Positions 1-9,585 are shown, numbered from the stretch's first letter. The stretch is 42,541 nt of DNA from Verrucomicrobiales bacterium (GCA_947460575.1 CANHIJ010000024.1:1-42541); one strand, 5' to 3'. A program made the numbers and translations. Notes: generated by a model not told the origin, from the letters alone.

Positions 1-932
1 CCACCCTGCCCCAGCGCCGCGACGGCCCACGCCTCTTAGCCGTTATTGGAGGCATCCTGGTCGCCGGGTTGATCGCCTACTTCGGCTACCTTCGGGTTAC
101 CGCGACGCCCGCCTCCGCCGCCATCGCGGAATCCCACCGCGCCGGACTCCGGCTCAACCCCTTGGTCTTCCTCGCCCCGCTAGCCGCGCCCTCCTTAGTG
201 ATCGGCAATCTCGGCGACCTGCTCAATTCCCCCGCCGCCTATGCCCGCGGCGGCCTCCGCCTCCTCAGCTATAGCCTGCTCGCCGCCGCCGTGATCGCTT
301 CCATGACCTGCGCCTGGCGCAGCGCCCCTGGGCCGCGGCGCGATTTTGCGCGCTCCGTGGTGTTATATTGGCTGATCAATGCCGCCATTTTTCTGGCCCT
401 AGAAGCCCTCCGCGCTCCCGTCGGCGTCCTCGCCCGCCATGTCAAACTATTGGGCTTCCTCTGGTTTCCCGTCCTCGCCTGGCAAATCGCCGCCTGCCTG
501 CCCTCCGCCCGCCGCCGCGGCCTCGGCCTGGCTTTAGGAGGATTGTTAGTCACGGGGGTCCTCCTCAACCACGCCCGCCTCGTGGCCATCTGGTCTCGCC
601 ATTCCTCGGTCTCCTCCCAAGGCCTGCGCCTCCAGTCCCTCCGCGACATGCCCGCGCCCCTCTCCGCATTCCTGCACGCCCAGGACGGCGGGCCGACCAC
701 CTTTGTCTTCAGCAACTACGAGGACCGCTGGAGCATCGACACCGCCTCCATGCACCCCCAGCAACTGCGCCCCGACCTCTGCCTCTCCGGGCGCGGCCCC
801 CGCCTCATCGCTATTTACCCTAACTCCAATGGCGAATCAGACGCCACCGCCGCCGCCGCCCGCCAGTTTCCCGCCTACCAAATCACTCGGCAAATCCCGC
901 TCGCCGGGCACTTCCTCGTCTTCCTGAAGTAG
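1..932 (+). CDS. Polytopic membrane protein, C-terminal part (5' end outside window)
   Basis: The reading frame is open from the first bases of the window (codons starting at base 3), so the gene begins upstream; the TTG at 69 is only an internal codon. About 310 residues are visible. There are several hydrophobic stretches that look like membrane helices (around 48-68, 170-190, 270-300, 360-400, 430-470 and 530-560 in DNA coordinates). A soluble tail of about 110 residues follows and ends in Phe-Leu-Lys. This layout, many helices then a short extracytoplasmic domain, is common in GT-C type glycosyltransferases, but no catalytic motif is visible because the N-terminal part is missing. I do not recognise the family. 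It converges on fhs with an 18-base gap, and no clear terminator hairpin lies between them. Confidence 0.6.
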   Translation, partial: TLPQRRDGPRLLAVIGGILVAGLIAYFGYLRVTATPASAAIAESHRAGLRLNPLVFLAPLAAPSLVIGNLGDLLNSPAAYARGGLRLLSYSLLAAAVIASMTCAWRSAPGPRRDFARSVVLYWLINAAIFLALEALRAPVGVLARHVKLLGFLWFPVLAWQIAACLPSARRRGLGLALGGLLVTGVLLNHARLVAIWSRHSSVSSQGLRLQSLRDMPAPLSAFLHAQDGGPTTFVFSNYEDRWSIDTASMHPQQLRPDLCLSGRGPRLIAIYPNSNGESDATAAAARQFPAYQITRQIPLAGHFLVFLK

Positions 933-950
933 GCGCCGCCCTCTAAGGAA

Positions 951-2576
951 TCAGGCCATCAGCCCGGTGATCGTGCCGTCGTCCTGCACCTCAATGCGCT
1001 CCGCCGCAGGCACTTTGGGCAGCGCCGGCATGCGCATCATGGTGCCGGTCAGCGCGACCAGGAAGCCCGCGCCCGCCGCCAGCTCAAAGTCGCGCACTGT
1101 GACCGTAAAGCCCCGGGGCCTCCCCAATAGGGACGCCTGGTCGCTGAGGGAATTCTGCGTCTTGGCCATGCAGAGGGGAAGCTTGTCAAAGCCGTGGCGG
1201 GTCAACAGGGCGAGCCGCTCCTGCGCCGCGGGCGTCAGCACCACCCCGTCGGCCCCATAGATGCGGGTCGCAATGGCGTGCAGCTTGGACTCTACCGCGT
1301 CCTCCGGGGCATAGAGGAAGGGCAGATCCTCCACCGGCTCGGCCGCCGCCTCAGCCACGAGATCAGCTAGGGAAACCGCCCCTTCCCCGCCCGCTCCAAA
1401 AACGTTGGCCGTGGCGCAGCGCAGCCCGTGCCCCTGACAAAACTGGTGCACCGCAGCTAACTCGTCCGCATGGTCGGTGCCAAACTGATTGATCGCCACC
1501 ACTACTGGGCGCCGGAACTGGGCGGCGCTGGCGGCGTGCGCCGCGAGGTTGTCCAGGCCGCGCTCCACCGCCGCCACATCCGGGCGGGTGAGGTCGCTCA
1601 GGGCGGTGCCCCCGTGCATTTTGAGGGCCCGCACCGTGGCCACAAGCACGATCACCGCGGGCGCTAAGCCCGACTGGCGGCACTTGAGGTGGATGAATTT
1701 CTCTCCCCCGAGGTCGAAGGCAAAACCGGCTTCGGTCACTGCAAAATCGGCGTAACCCAGCGCCATCCGTGTAGCTAGAACCGAATTGCAGCCATGGGCG
1801 ATATTGGCAAACGGGCCTCCGTGCACAAAGGCCGGGACCCCTTCCACGGACTGCACTAAGTTGGGCGCGAGGGCATCGCGCAGGATCGCCATCATGGCCC
1901 CGGTGACGCGAAATTCCGCCGCGCTGACCGGATCGCCCTCCGCGGTGAACCCCACCACCATGCGGTTCAGGCGGGCCCGCAGGTCGGCCCGACTTTCCGC
2001 TAGGCAGAAAACCGCCATCACCTCAGAGGCCGCGGTGATGTCGAAGCCGCTGGCGCGCTCCAAGCCCTTGGAACCCACCTCGACGCGGCGCAGCGCCCGG
2101 TCATTCATGTCGAGGACGCGCTTCCAGGTGACCCCGCCTGGAGCCAAGCGGGTGGTGCCGAGGTAGAGTTGGTTGTCGATCGCCGAGGCCAAGAGGTTGT
2201 GGGCCGCGGTGATGGCGTGGAAGTCGCCGTTGAAGTGCAGGTTGATCGATTCCGCGGGAGTCAGGGAACTTTTCCCGCCGCCCGTGGCCCCCCCCTTGCG
2301 TCCAAAAACCGGCCCCATCGATGGCTGCCGCAGCGCCAGCGCCACCGAGCGCCCGGTGCGCCGCAGCCCTTGGGCCAACCCAATGGAGACCGTGGTTTTT
2401 CCCTCGCCAGCGGGCGTAGGCGTGATCGCCGAGACCAGGATCAGCTTGCCGCGCGGGCCTCCAGGCGGCAGGGCTTCCAGCGCAATCTTGGCCTTGTCGC
2501 GGCCATAGCAGACGACGTGTTCGGGGGCGAGGCCAAGGGACTGACTGACCAAATCAATGGTAGGAAGGGCGGGCAT
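951..2576 (-). CDS. fhs: Formate-tetrahydrofolate ligase
   Basis: This cytoplasmic enzyme joins formate to tetrahydrofolate using ATP to make 10-formyl-THF for one-carbon metabolism. The match is clear over the whole length: the conserved P-loop TPTPAGEGKTT, then INLHFNGDFHA, the HGGPFANIAHGCNS block, ATVRALKMHGG, and the typical C-terminal ending TITGL followed by two residues. The start at 2576 (MPALPTIDLV) gives 541 residues, close to the usual 555-560. The frame is open to an ATG at 2699, but the extra 41 residues have no counterpart in the family and would overlap the divergent PEP-CTERM gene's promoter space. An AAGGA lies directly against the chosen ATG, too close for a normal ribosome site. 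No other folate gene is adjacent. Confidence 0.95.
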   Translation of the reverse strand: MPALPTIDLVSQSLGLAPEHVVCYGRDKAKIALEALPPGGPRGKLILVSAITPTPAGEGKTTVSIGLAQGLRRTGRSVALALRQPSMGPVFGRKGGATGGGKSSLTPAESINLHFNGDFHAITAAHNLLASAIDNQLYLGTTRLAPGGVTWKRVLDMNDRALRRVEVGSKGLERASGFDITAASEVMAVFCLAESRADLRARLNRMVVGFTAEGDPVSAAEFRVTGAMMAILRDALAPNLVQSVEGVPAFVHGGPFANIAHGCNSVLATRMALGYADFAVTEAGFAFDLGGEKFIHLKCRQSGLAPAVIVLVATVRALKMHGGTALSDLTRPDVAAVERGLDNLAAHAASAAQFRRPVVVAINQFGTDHADELAAVHQFCQGHGLRCATANVFGAGGEGAVSLADLVAEAAAEPVEDLPFLYAPEDAVESKLHAIATRIYGADGVVLTPAAQERLALLTRHGFDKLPLCMAKTQNSLSDQASLLGRPRGFTVTVRDFELAAGAGFLVALTGTMMRMPALPKVPAAERIEVQDDGTITGLMA

Positions 2577-2703
2577 TCCTTGATCATGGAGCGACCCCCC
2601 GCGAAGGAAAGCGAAGAAATAGCCCCGCGGGTCCGCCGGACGCACCGCCGCCCCATTTTGTTTGACGGCGCCCCCAATTGCCGCTGAAGTAATCCCCATT
2701 CCA
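2577..2703. promoter_or_regulatory. Divergent intergenic region between fhs and PEP-CTERM gene
   Basis: These 127 bp must carry the promoters for both divergent genes if the chosen starts are right. I see no good -35/-10 pair and no Shine-Dalgarno sequence in front of the ATG at 2704. Assignment is by position only. Confidence 0.3.
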
Positions 2704-3390
2704 ATGCTGCGATTCCCCCCCCTTTTGCTCTCATGCGCCCTGCTGGCCCTGGGCCGGGCCGGAGATGCCGCCGCCGCCGTAGTTCACCTCGACCTCTCGG
2801 CCGCCCCCCTAGCGATCCCCAATACCCTGGACGGCCTCTACCTCAACGTCGTCACCGGCCAAACCAGCACCGCGAGCCCCCCGCCGGGCTGGGATTTCAA
2901 TCCCTACAACCGCGGCGATGGACTGGGCTTTTTCGCCCCCTCGGCGCCCTCCGGCCAGGGAACCCTAGCCTCCGGACCCACGGCCCTAGCCCTCCTCGGC
3001 GGAGAAACCATCGGCCCTTCTAATATATTCCAACCCGACCAGGCCCTCGGCACCAATTTCCAAATCACCGGCCTCAGCTATGTCGGCTTTCGCTTCCTCA
3101 ACGAATCCACTGGCCTAAACCTCTACGGCTGGGCCCAAATCCGCACCGCGGGCGGCAGCGGCCTCGGCTTTCCCGCCGCCCTGCTCGGCTATGCCTACGA
3201 AGACCGCGGCGCTTCCATCCTCGCAGGGCAAGTCCCCGAGCCCACCGGCCCCGCCCTCCTCAGCTTCGCCGCCCTCGCCGCCCTCGCCGCGCGCGGCCGA
3301 CCCCGAGACCTCGCCCGACCGCCCTCAAGCGAGGGCGTGGCGGCGCCGCAATACCCACTCCGCGCTGAGGGCCCCCAGGGCTACCGCTAG
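2704..3390 (+). CDS. PEP-CTERM exported protein with C-terminal extension
   Basis: Predicted exported protein of 228 residues. It starts with a signal peptide (MLRFPPLLLSCALLAL, ending near an Ala-rich site), has a Gly/Pro/Phe-rich body of unknown fold, and then a PEP-CTERM sorting signal: VPEP at residues 177-180, a hydrophobic helix (about 183-196) and a basic patch RGRPR (197-201). Known PEP-CTERM proteins are processed by an exosortase and sent to the outer surface or exopolysaccharide matrix; no exosortase is in this window. Oddly, the frame continues about 26 residues past the basic patch, whereas such proteins normally end there, and this tail overlaps the 3' end of the opposite gene. 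The ATG at 2704 is preferred over 2662 because it opens directly into the signal peptide. Confidence 0.8.
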   Translation: MLRFPPLLLSCALLALGRAGDAAAAVVHLDLSAAPLAIPNTLDGLYLNVVTGQTSTASPPPGWDFNPYNRGDGLGFFAPSAPSGQGTLASGPTALALLGGETIGPSNIFQPDQALGTNFQITGLSYVGFRFLNESTGLNLYGWAQIRTAGGSGLGFPAALLGYAYEDRGASILAGQVPEPTGPALLSFAALAALAARGRPRDLARPPSSEGVAAPQYPLRAEGPQGYR

Positions 3391-6300
3391 GATAATCCAG
3401 TTGTCCCACAGGCTCGTCTCCTTCTGCTCGACCACCACGCGCGTGCCCGGGCCAAAGCGCGACAGCAGGGCGGCGGCATCCCCCAGCCCAGTCACCACCC
3501 CGCCGCTCAGCGAAGCCAGTTTGGCGGCCATTTCCGGATCCACCGTGAGGTCGCCCAACTCCACGGGATTAGCCGCATTACTAACGGTTATTTTTTGAGA
3601 AACGCTGCGCACCCCGTCCTTGGCCCCGAGGCGTTCGACTTCCGGTCCAGACAATTCCACCGCGTAGATCCCAGGCTCAGTGAGTCCCTCGATCTGCCCC
3701 TCATAGAGGCCCTGGGAATCGCGCCGAAAAGTCAGTTCCCGCGAGGCCACTTCCTGGCCGTCGCGCCGCACCGTGGCCCGCACCCGCGCGCTGCTGAGCG
3801 GCCGAAACTGCTCGTCCATGAGCCGCGCCCGCACCGCCACCGGCTGGCCCGGCAGATAGCGCAGCAAGTCGGTCCCCAGCCGCACCGCCGGAGTGCCCGA
3901 GGGCAGACTCTCCCCAGCGCCCCAGCGCAGCAGCTGCCCCCAAAAACGGTGGTGATAGGTATCCCCCACCCCATAGCGAAACCGCCAAGTCTGATCAAAG
4001 CTCAGCATGACAACCTTGCCCAAGTCTACCTGGGAAGCCACGACGAGCGCGTTTTTTGATTCCAGCGCCTTGCGCCGCTGCAGTTCCCCCGCCGGGTCCG
4101 CCGTCCCCCTAGCCTTCGCTGCGAGCGGCAGCGCGTTCCCCTGCCCGTCCACCGCGACCGGCTCTGCCCACGCCAACACCCGGCTGCCCTCCTTGGCGCC
4201 CTCGTGCCCGTGCCGCCACCGCAGCAGGGGCATCTGCTCCCAAATTCGAGAATTCTCCAGCCCGCTCAGCGATTGCGAAAATACCGGGCTTTGCTTGCCC
4301 TCGGCGGTCAGCACCAGGCGATAGGCTGCCTCCGCCCCTCCGAAGGGGCCCGGGCCGCCCGCGTACTTCACCGGGATCAAGTCGCGCGCCGCTTCGTGGG
4401 CAAAGGCGTGCGGCAAATAATTCGGGCCCGCCACCAGGACCAACATGGCCCCGCGCTGGCCCACGCACTCCCGAATGATCCCCCAAGTCTCCTCCGTCAC
4501 CAACTCCGGCGGCACATCCCCCAAAATGATGACATCAAACTTCCTCCATTCCTCCGCACTCGCCGGAAGCCGCGTGGCCTCCGATTGCCCAAAGGGGCGC
4601 CCCGCCGCCGCCGCCAGCGCGGGCAGCGCCTCCGCCCCCGCCACCTGATCTGGATGCAGCAGTACATACTGGAGCTGCACGGACTTGTCCCGGCTATCAA
4701 AAAGATTGCGCAAATAGCGAAATTCCCAGCGCGGGTGATCGTCGATCAAGAGCACGTTGGTGCGGTCGTCGCTCACCGCGGCCTCAAAGCGCCATTCGTT
4801 GTTTTGGGGAAATTGCTCGCCCTCCACCGGGTCGATTCTAACGCTCCATTCGTAGATGCCCTTAGCCTCGGGCAGGTCGTCGAGCCGCAGCGAAGTGCGC
4901 CAAGCCTCGTCGGGCACCTTGAGGACTTCCTCCTTCACGACTTGCTCGCCCCGACGCAGGCTGACCTTGACCTCCTGGCCACGCAGCCGGTCGAGCTTGA
5001 GGTCCACCTTGACCCTCAGCCGGTCCCCCAAAAAAAGGCTCTGGGGATGGCTCACCTGCACGATGGCGGCATCGCGAGCTCCCGCCGCGCTGCCCACCAG
5101 CACCGGCACCACTGGCGAGCCCTGGCTGCCAAGGCTGCGCGCGACCACGTCGGGCGGCAGTGGCCCATTGTGCCGCGCATCCGACAACAACACGATACCT
5201 GCTAAGCTCTCCGCCGGGTAGGCCTGCTGCACCTGCGCAAGGGCCCCCGTGAGATCGCTCCGTGCCCGCAGCGCGCTCCCCAGCGGGGCGGCCTGCGGCA
5301 AGCTAGCAGTCTCCACCGAATCCTGCCCGAACTGACGGAAGCGCACGGTGTATTTCTCCTGCAGTTGGGCCAAAATCGAGGCCTGGCCGCCGACTTGGCG
5401 CTGCAAGGCCTCCACCGCTAGGTCGCGCCGGGAGCGCGCCGCCGCGGTGCTGATCTGCTGGCGCACTTCGGATGGAAGCGCGGCGTAATATTGCTCGTCG
5501 AGGTGGACCACTAGCGGACCGGCGGCCGCGGCGGCTCGGCTGGCGGCACCCGCCGCATCGCGCAGGGCCGCCCGCAACTTGCGCCCCTCTCCCCCCGACA
5601 CCGCCTCCCGGCCCTGCTGCCAAGCTTGCTGCAGAAAATCCACCGCGTCGCGCCGTACCCCGCGCAGGATCCGCTTCAAATCCTCGGGCAGCTGCTTCGC
5701 CGCCTCCTGGCCCTCATCCAGCGAGGCCGCGGCCGCGCGGCTCCACTCCACTGTTTCAGTTAGAATTTTCTGGAGGGGCTCCGCTTGAGCCGCGATCAAT
5801 TCCTTGGCGGCCGCTTCATTGACCCCGTCGGCAGGGCGCACCGACTCCGCCGCCGCCTCCAGGCGAGCTGCCAAGGAGGCCACCGCCCCGATTTGCCCGC
5901 CCAGCAGCGGCCGCGGCGCCAGCCCACCGAGCCCCAGAAAATCCGCCAGCCCTAACCGCTCCGTCACTGGCATCGCGCGGTCCGCCTGCTGCATGGATTC
6001 GGACTCGTCCAGCAGCACTACCACGTGACGGTCTACGGTGCGGGTTTCCTGGCGCGAGAAAACCGGCTGCACCAAAATTGTCAGGACGGCCGCCGCGCCG
6101 AGCAGGCGCAGGCCGCTCAGACAGCGCCCCACCCGAGGGGAAACCAGGCGCTTTTCTAGTTGATAGAGCCCGAGCACGGCCTCCGCGGCCCCGCCCGCCA
6201 GTAGGCCGTGCAGCGCTAGGGGCCAGGTGGTCTCCAGCAGCAAATGCCGTCCCACCGCCTGCCAAAGCGCCCACGCGCTCAGCGCCCCCAGCACGACTCG

Positions 6301-6465
6301 GCCTGCGGCCCCCAAGCGCCTTTGGCCCCGCGTCCGCAACCAGCGCGCTCCGCGCCAGTGCGCCCAGCCCCAGGCGAGAAAGAGCGCTCCCGCCAGCCCC
6401 CACAGCGCCGCCGGGTGGATGTCGCGGCTCAGCAAGTCAGATCGCAAAGTCAGGGCCAGGTTCAT
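3325..6465 (-). CDS. Large membrane-anchored VWA-domain protein of a MoxR/BatA-type cluster
   Basis: A 1046-residue membrane protein. Four hydrophobic segments lie in the first 137 residues. They are followed by a von Willebrand A-like start, VVVLLDESESM, with metal-site residues D153, S155 and S157 (DxSxS kept, the usual Gly replaced by Glu). The next 250 residues are Ala/Gln/Arg-rich and probably helical. Around 570-760 is a stretch beginning NVLLIDDHPRWEFRYL, typical of a large family in PVC bacteria with a glutamine-amidotransferase-like fold but no visible catalytic triad. A beta-rich region (about 850-990) and a last membrane helix with RRRH at the C terminus follow. It is the last gene of a four-gene minus-strand cluster after the BatA-like gene (101-bp gap). 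Role is inferred only: envelope complex assembly or stress response driven by MoxR. Substrate unknown. Confidence 0.8.
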   Translation of the reverse strand: MNLALTLRSDLLSRDIHPAALWGLAGALFLAWGWAHWRGARWLRTRGQRRLGAAGRVVLGALSAWALWQAVGRHLLLETTWPLALHGLLAGGAAEAVLGLYQLEKRLVSPRVGRCLSGLRLLGAAAVLTILVQPVFSRQETRTVDRHVVVLLDESESMQQADRAMPVTERLGLADFLGLGGLAPRPLLGGQIGAVASLAARLEAAAESVRPADGVNEAAAKELIAAQAEPLQKILTETVEWSRAAAASLDEGQEAAKQLPEDLKRILRGVRRDAVDFLQQAWQQGREAVSGGEGRKLRAALRDAAGAASRAAAAAGPLVVHLDEQYYAALPSEVRQQISTAAARSRRDLAVEALQRQVGGQASILAQLQEKYTVRFRQFGQDSVETASLPQAAPLGSALRARSDLTGALAQVQQAYPAESLAGIVLLSDARHNGPLPPDVVARSLGSQGSPVVPVLVGSAAGARDAAIVQVSHPQSLFLGDRLRVKVDLKLDRLRGQEVKVSLRRGEQVVKEEVLKVPDEAWRTSLRLDDLPEAKGIYEWSVRIDPVEGEQFPQNNEWRFEAAVSDDRTNVLLIDDHPRWEFRYLRNLFDSRDKSVQLQYVLLHPDQVAGAEALPALAAAAGRPFGQSEATRLPASAEEWRKFDVIILGDVPPELVTEETWGIIRECVGQRGAMLVLVAGPNYLPHAFAHEAARDLIPVKYAGGPGPFGGAEAAYRLVLTAEGKQSPVFSQSLSGLENSRIWEQMPLLRWRHGHEGAKEGSRVLAWAEPVAVDGQGNALPLAAKARGTADPAGELQRRKALESKNALVVASQVDLGKVVMLSFDQTWRFRYGVGDTYHHRFWGQLLRWGAGESLPSGTPAVRLGTDLLRYLPGQPVAVRARLMDEQFRPLSSARVRATVRRDGQEVASRELTFRRDSQGLYEGQIEGLTEPGIYAVELSGPEVERLGAKDGVRSVSQKITVSNAANPVELGDLTVDPEMAAKLASLSGGVVTGLGDAAALLSRFGPGTRVVVEQKETSLWDNWIILAVALGALSAEWVLRRRHALA

Positions 6466-6468
6466 GGG

Positions 6469-6482
6469 CGATAAAATAGATA
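6469..6482 (-). promoter_or_regulatory. AT-rich CTATTTTAT element just upstream of giant VWA gene
   Basis: Read on the minus strand, TCTATTTTAT ends five bases before the ATG at 6465. A near-identical CTATTTAT stands three bases before the start at 27659. In a GC-rich genome this could be a -10 box giving a leaderless or very short-leader mRNA. The match to a sigma-70 -10 box is partial and no -35 box is clear. Confidence 0.25.
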
Positions 6483-6566
6483 AAGGCCCAAGGCCGCGGG
6501 ACAGAAATTCACGAAAAAGAAAATGGGTTTTGGAGAGGGAATATTTTGCAATTGTGATCGGCGATC

Positions 6567-9473
6567 TCAGCCCCGCTCCTGGACCTGCTGCAGCTGGGCT
6601 TTAAATTGGGCCGAGGGCTCGAAGCGGTGCGCAAAACTCACTGCGGGGGTTTCCCCGCTGCGCCGATTGAGCGCGATCCAGCGGCTTAGGGCGATTTCCG
6701 CCAAGAGGAGAAAAAGGGCTCCCACCGCGAGGTACTTCCACAATTCCTCGCCAAATTGCTGCCCGCTGAGAGCGGCTAGGGCATCCGCCGCGCTCGTCGG
6801 CTCCACCAGCTGAAGGCGGCGGCGCAACACCGCCAATTCCGCCTCCCCGAGCGGCTTGAGGCGGCTTTCCGCGACGTCGTCCTCCACCGTGAAAGGGATC
6901 GTCCCGTCCTCCGCGAGGAGGCGGCGAAACGGCGCGGCGCTTCCCGAAGGCACCGCCAAGTGGTAGAGTCCAGGCCCCAAGTCTCCGCCCAAGCGCGCCA
7001 CCATCCCGCCGCGCGTGAAAAGCAAATCCGCTTGGCGCGCCCGCCCATCGGGACCGGCCACCTCCCAGCGCCCCGCCGGCAGTTCCCCCGCATCCGGGGC
7101 AAATGGACTCAAGGCCTCCGCCGGAATCACCTCCCGCCCCTGGCTCGCGCTGCGCCACGAGAGCTGCAGCGAGGCCCCGCCGCTGCGGTCGGAGAACTCC
7201 AGCCGAATCGGATAGGAGCGCCCCGCCTCTAGCTTGATCCGACCCTCCCCGCCGCGCTCGAAAATCGCCTTCCCATCGACAAAGAGCGAGAGGGCGTCGT
7301 CGCCCCAGCCGTCGAAAAGATATTCCTCCGAATACTTCGGCCGCAGCATCCCCGTCCACCGCGCCGCAAAGTCCGGCGGCACCCCCGGGCCCGGCGACTG
7401 GTCGCCCCACTGAAAGTCTAACTGCCGGTCGATCCGCACCAGCACCGGATCGGACAGCTGGCGCCCTTTAAAATATTCCCCGCGCAGCCCGCCTTCCTCC
7501 CGGCCCGAGGAAAGCGAAAAACTGAGCTGCCGGGCCGGAGCCCGGTTGAGGGGCTGCCCGTCGGGATTAGCTAGGTGGTAAACCAGTTGGTGGACGAGCG
7601 GTACAAAGGCCTGGCGCGAGGGAAGATTCGAACCCTGCGCGTCCAGGTTCACGCAGCTCATCAGCACAGTGCCAAAACCAAAGCGGCGGCCCACTAGCAG
7701 GGGGTCCCCATTGGCCAGGCGCGCGGCGGTAAAACCCCCGCCCTCCCCGAGGCTCTCCAGGCGCCAAGACCGCGTAAACAACGCTCCCGCAAGGTCGCTC
7801 TGCCGCGGGTCCGCCACCAAGGCCAAGGCCGGGTGCGCAAAACTAGCTAGATCCACCGCCAGCGGCTCCTCGCTGATCCGCTCCGCCCCCATCCGCACTG
7901 GCAAAAAGGGCTGCCCCGCCGCGTCGCGCCACTGGTTGTAAAATTCTGGCAAGGCCCCGCGCCCCGGCGCCACTAACAACCCTCCCCCAGCCTGCACCCA
8001 AGCGGCGAGGCGGCGCGCGCTGGAGTCCGCCAATTTAGGCACATCGCAGAGGATCACGACTCCATAGGGCTCCAGGGATTCCACCGAAGCCAAACGGCTC
8101 AGCGGCAGGACTTCCGGATCCAGGGCCACCAGGGCTTTTTCTTTGGCGGGAGCGCGGCCCTCGCCAGCCGCGAGGGCAGAAGTCGGCGCCAGGGCCAGCG
8201 CGGCAAAGGAGGCCGCTCGCTCCAGGAAGGGACCAGAGGCATTGCCATCCACGATCAGCACTCCCAGGCGCTCAATCACTTGGCAAACGCTCGCCGCGGC
8301 ATTGTCTAACTCTAGGTCGTCAGCCCCTTGCAGGCGAGCCTCCACCACCGCGCTACCCGACTTTTTGAATTGGTGCACAAAGCGCACCGTCTGGCGGGCT
8401 CCGGGAGGCAGTTGCCCCAAGCTGGCGTCCGGCAGCGTCTCGCCTTCTACGAGGAGGTCGAGCCCACCAGGGGTGATGGCTTCGGTCCCCGTATTTTCCA
8501 CCGCGACCTCAATGGAAACCGGCCGATCGACCCCGACAACTTCGCGCGAATAGCGGATCGAGGCGATGGCGGCGTTGCGCACGCGAGTCGGCAGGGCTAA
8601 GCGCCGCAGCACTACCCGAGGCTTGGACGGCAGGGTTTCCAAGCCCGCCACCAGGGCATCCCAGCGCGCTGGGTTGTCGATTTCCCAACCCACATTTTGG
8701 CCGTCCGTGAGAACCACAATCTCCTTCGCTTGGTTGGTTCCCTGGGAAAGCGATAGGGCCGCCGCCGCCAAGGCGTCGAAGGCCGCCATGCGCCCGCGGC
8801 CAGGCTGCAGCGCCCGCAAGGCCTCGGCCACATCCAGTCGATTCACCACGGGCTCCGGCAAGCGCGCCAGCGGCACGGGACCCGCTTGAATCAAGCTAAA
8901 TGCGCTGCCCGCGGGAGCCCGCTCTACGAGTTGCTGCGCCTCGGCGAGGAGCTCCGCAAAGGCGGTGCCCTCCCCCTCGGCGCGGCGCAATTGCAGCGAG
9001 GCCGAGGTGTCGATCACCAAGGCAATATCTTTGCCGCCACCCGTGCCCCAGCGCTTCAAATGAAGCTGTCGCTCCCACAACACCGCCCCCGCGCTGATTA
9101 GTCCCAGCAGCCCCGCCAGCCCCATCAGGCCCCAGAACCACCGCCGGTCCTCTCGCAGCACCAGCGCGGTGGTCAAACTCACCACCCCGATCAAAAAACA
9201 GGGCAACACCACCACCCAGGGCACCGCCGAACTCGCCCCCACCAAGGGCCGCGCCACCGCCAAGGCTAGGAGCCCCGCCAACAAACAGCGCGCGGCCAGC
9301 AACAGCGCTTCCTCCAACTGTATGCGCCGCTTGCGCGACTCCACCGACTCCATCAAAAAGCGCATCGCCCCCCACTCCAAAACCTTGGCCGTGCGCCGAT
9401 TCAACAAGTGCAAAATAATGGGTATCGCCACCGCCGCCAGGCCCGCTAATAGCGCAGAATTGAGAAAGGTCAT
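6567..9473 (-). CDS. BatA-like VWA membrane protein with inserted PA14 domain
   Basis: A 968-residue membrane protein. The N terminus is the classic BatA N-terminal domain: a hydrophobic segment, then IPIILHLLNRR, and a second helix region with LLLAARCLLAG, followed by further membrane segments. A VWA domain starts near residue 150 (IALVIDTSAS, metal-site DxSxS intact). From about 665 to 775 is a PA14 domain (LRGEYFKG, then DFAARWTGML, YLFDGWGDDALSLFVDG), a fold best known for carbohydrate binding. The C terminus has another membrane helix before a short basic tail. The start at 9473 (MTFLNSAL) matches the family; the frame stays open to 9545. It follows a DUF58 gene and precedes another large VWA protein, so it belongs to the MoxR/VWA cluster. 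The PA14 insertion is unusual for BatA proteins I know. Confidence 0.85.
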   Translation of the reverse strand: MTFLNSALLAGLAAVAIPIILHLLNRRTAKVLEWGAMRFLMESVESRKRRIQLEEALLLAARCLLAGLLALAVARPLVGASSAVPWVVVLPCFLIGVVSLTTALVLREDRRWFWGLMGLAGLLGLISAGAVLWERQLHLKRWGTGGGKDIALVIDTSASLQLRRAEGEGTAFAELLAEAQQLVERAPAGSAFSLIQAGPVPLARLPEPVVNRLDVAEALRALQPGRGRMAAFDALAAAALSLSQGTNQAKEIVVLTDGQNVGWEIDNPARWDALVAGLETLPSKPRVVLRRLALPTRVRNAAIASIRYSREVVGVDRPVSIEVAVENTGTEAITPGGLDLLVEGETLPDASLGQLPPGARQTVRFVHQFKKSGSAVVEARLQGADDLELDNAAASVCQVIERLGVLIVDGNASGPFLERAASFAALALAPTSALAAGEGRAPAKEKALVALDPEVLPLSRLASVESLEPYGVVILCDVPKLADSSARRLAAWVQAGGGLLVAPGRGALPEFYNQWRDAAGQPFLPVRMGAERISEEPLAVDLASFAHPALALVADPRQSDLAGALFTRSWRLESLGEGGGFTAARLANGDPLLVGRRFGFGTVLMSCVNLDAQGSNLPSRQAFVPLVHQLVYHLANPDGQPLNRAPARQLSFSLSSGREEGGLRGEYFKGRQLSDPVLVRIDRQLDFQWGDQSPGPGVPPDFAARWTGMLRPKYSEEYLFDGWGDDALSLFVDGKAIFERGGEGRIKLEAGRSYPIRLEFSDRSGGASLQLSWRSASQGREVIPAEALSPFAPDAGELPAGRWEVAGPDGRARQADLLFTRGGMVARLGGDLGPGLYHLAVPSGSAAPFRRLLAEDGTIPFTVEDDVAESRLKPLGEAELAVLRRRLQLVEPTSAADALAALSGQQFGEELWKYLAVGALFLLLAEIALSRWIALNRRSGETPAVSFAHRFEPSAQFKAQLQQVQERG

Positions 9474-9585
9474 GGAAAAAAGGGGGCCAAAGGGGACGGC
9501 GCGCCAAGCCCAAGCCGCGCTTCGACCGAGGACGGCGCCGCGCATCGGGCCGCTTCGAGATAGGTCAAAAAGGGACGTGCAGAGT

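Noticed and set aside
2577..2699. 41-codon N-terminal extension of fhs to the ATG at 2699
   Set aside because: No counterpart in formate-THF ligases; the start at 2576 gives the normal length and leaves room for the divergent gene's promoter.
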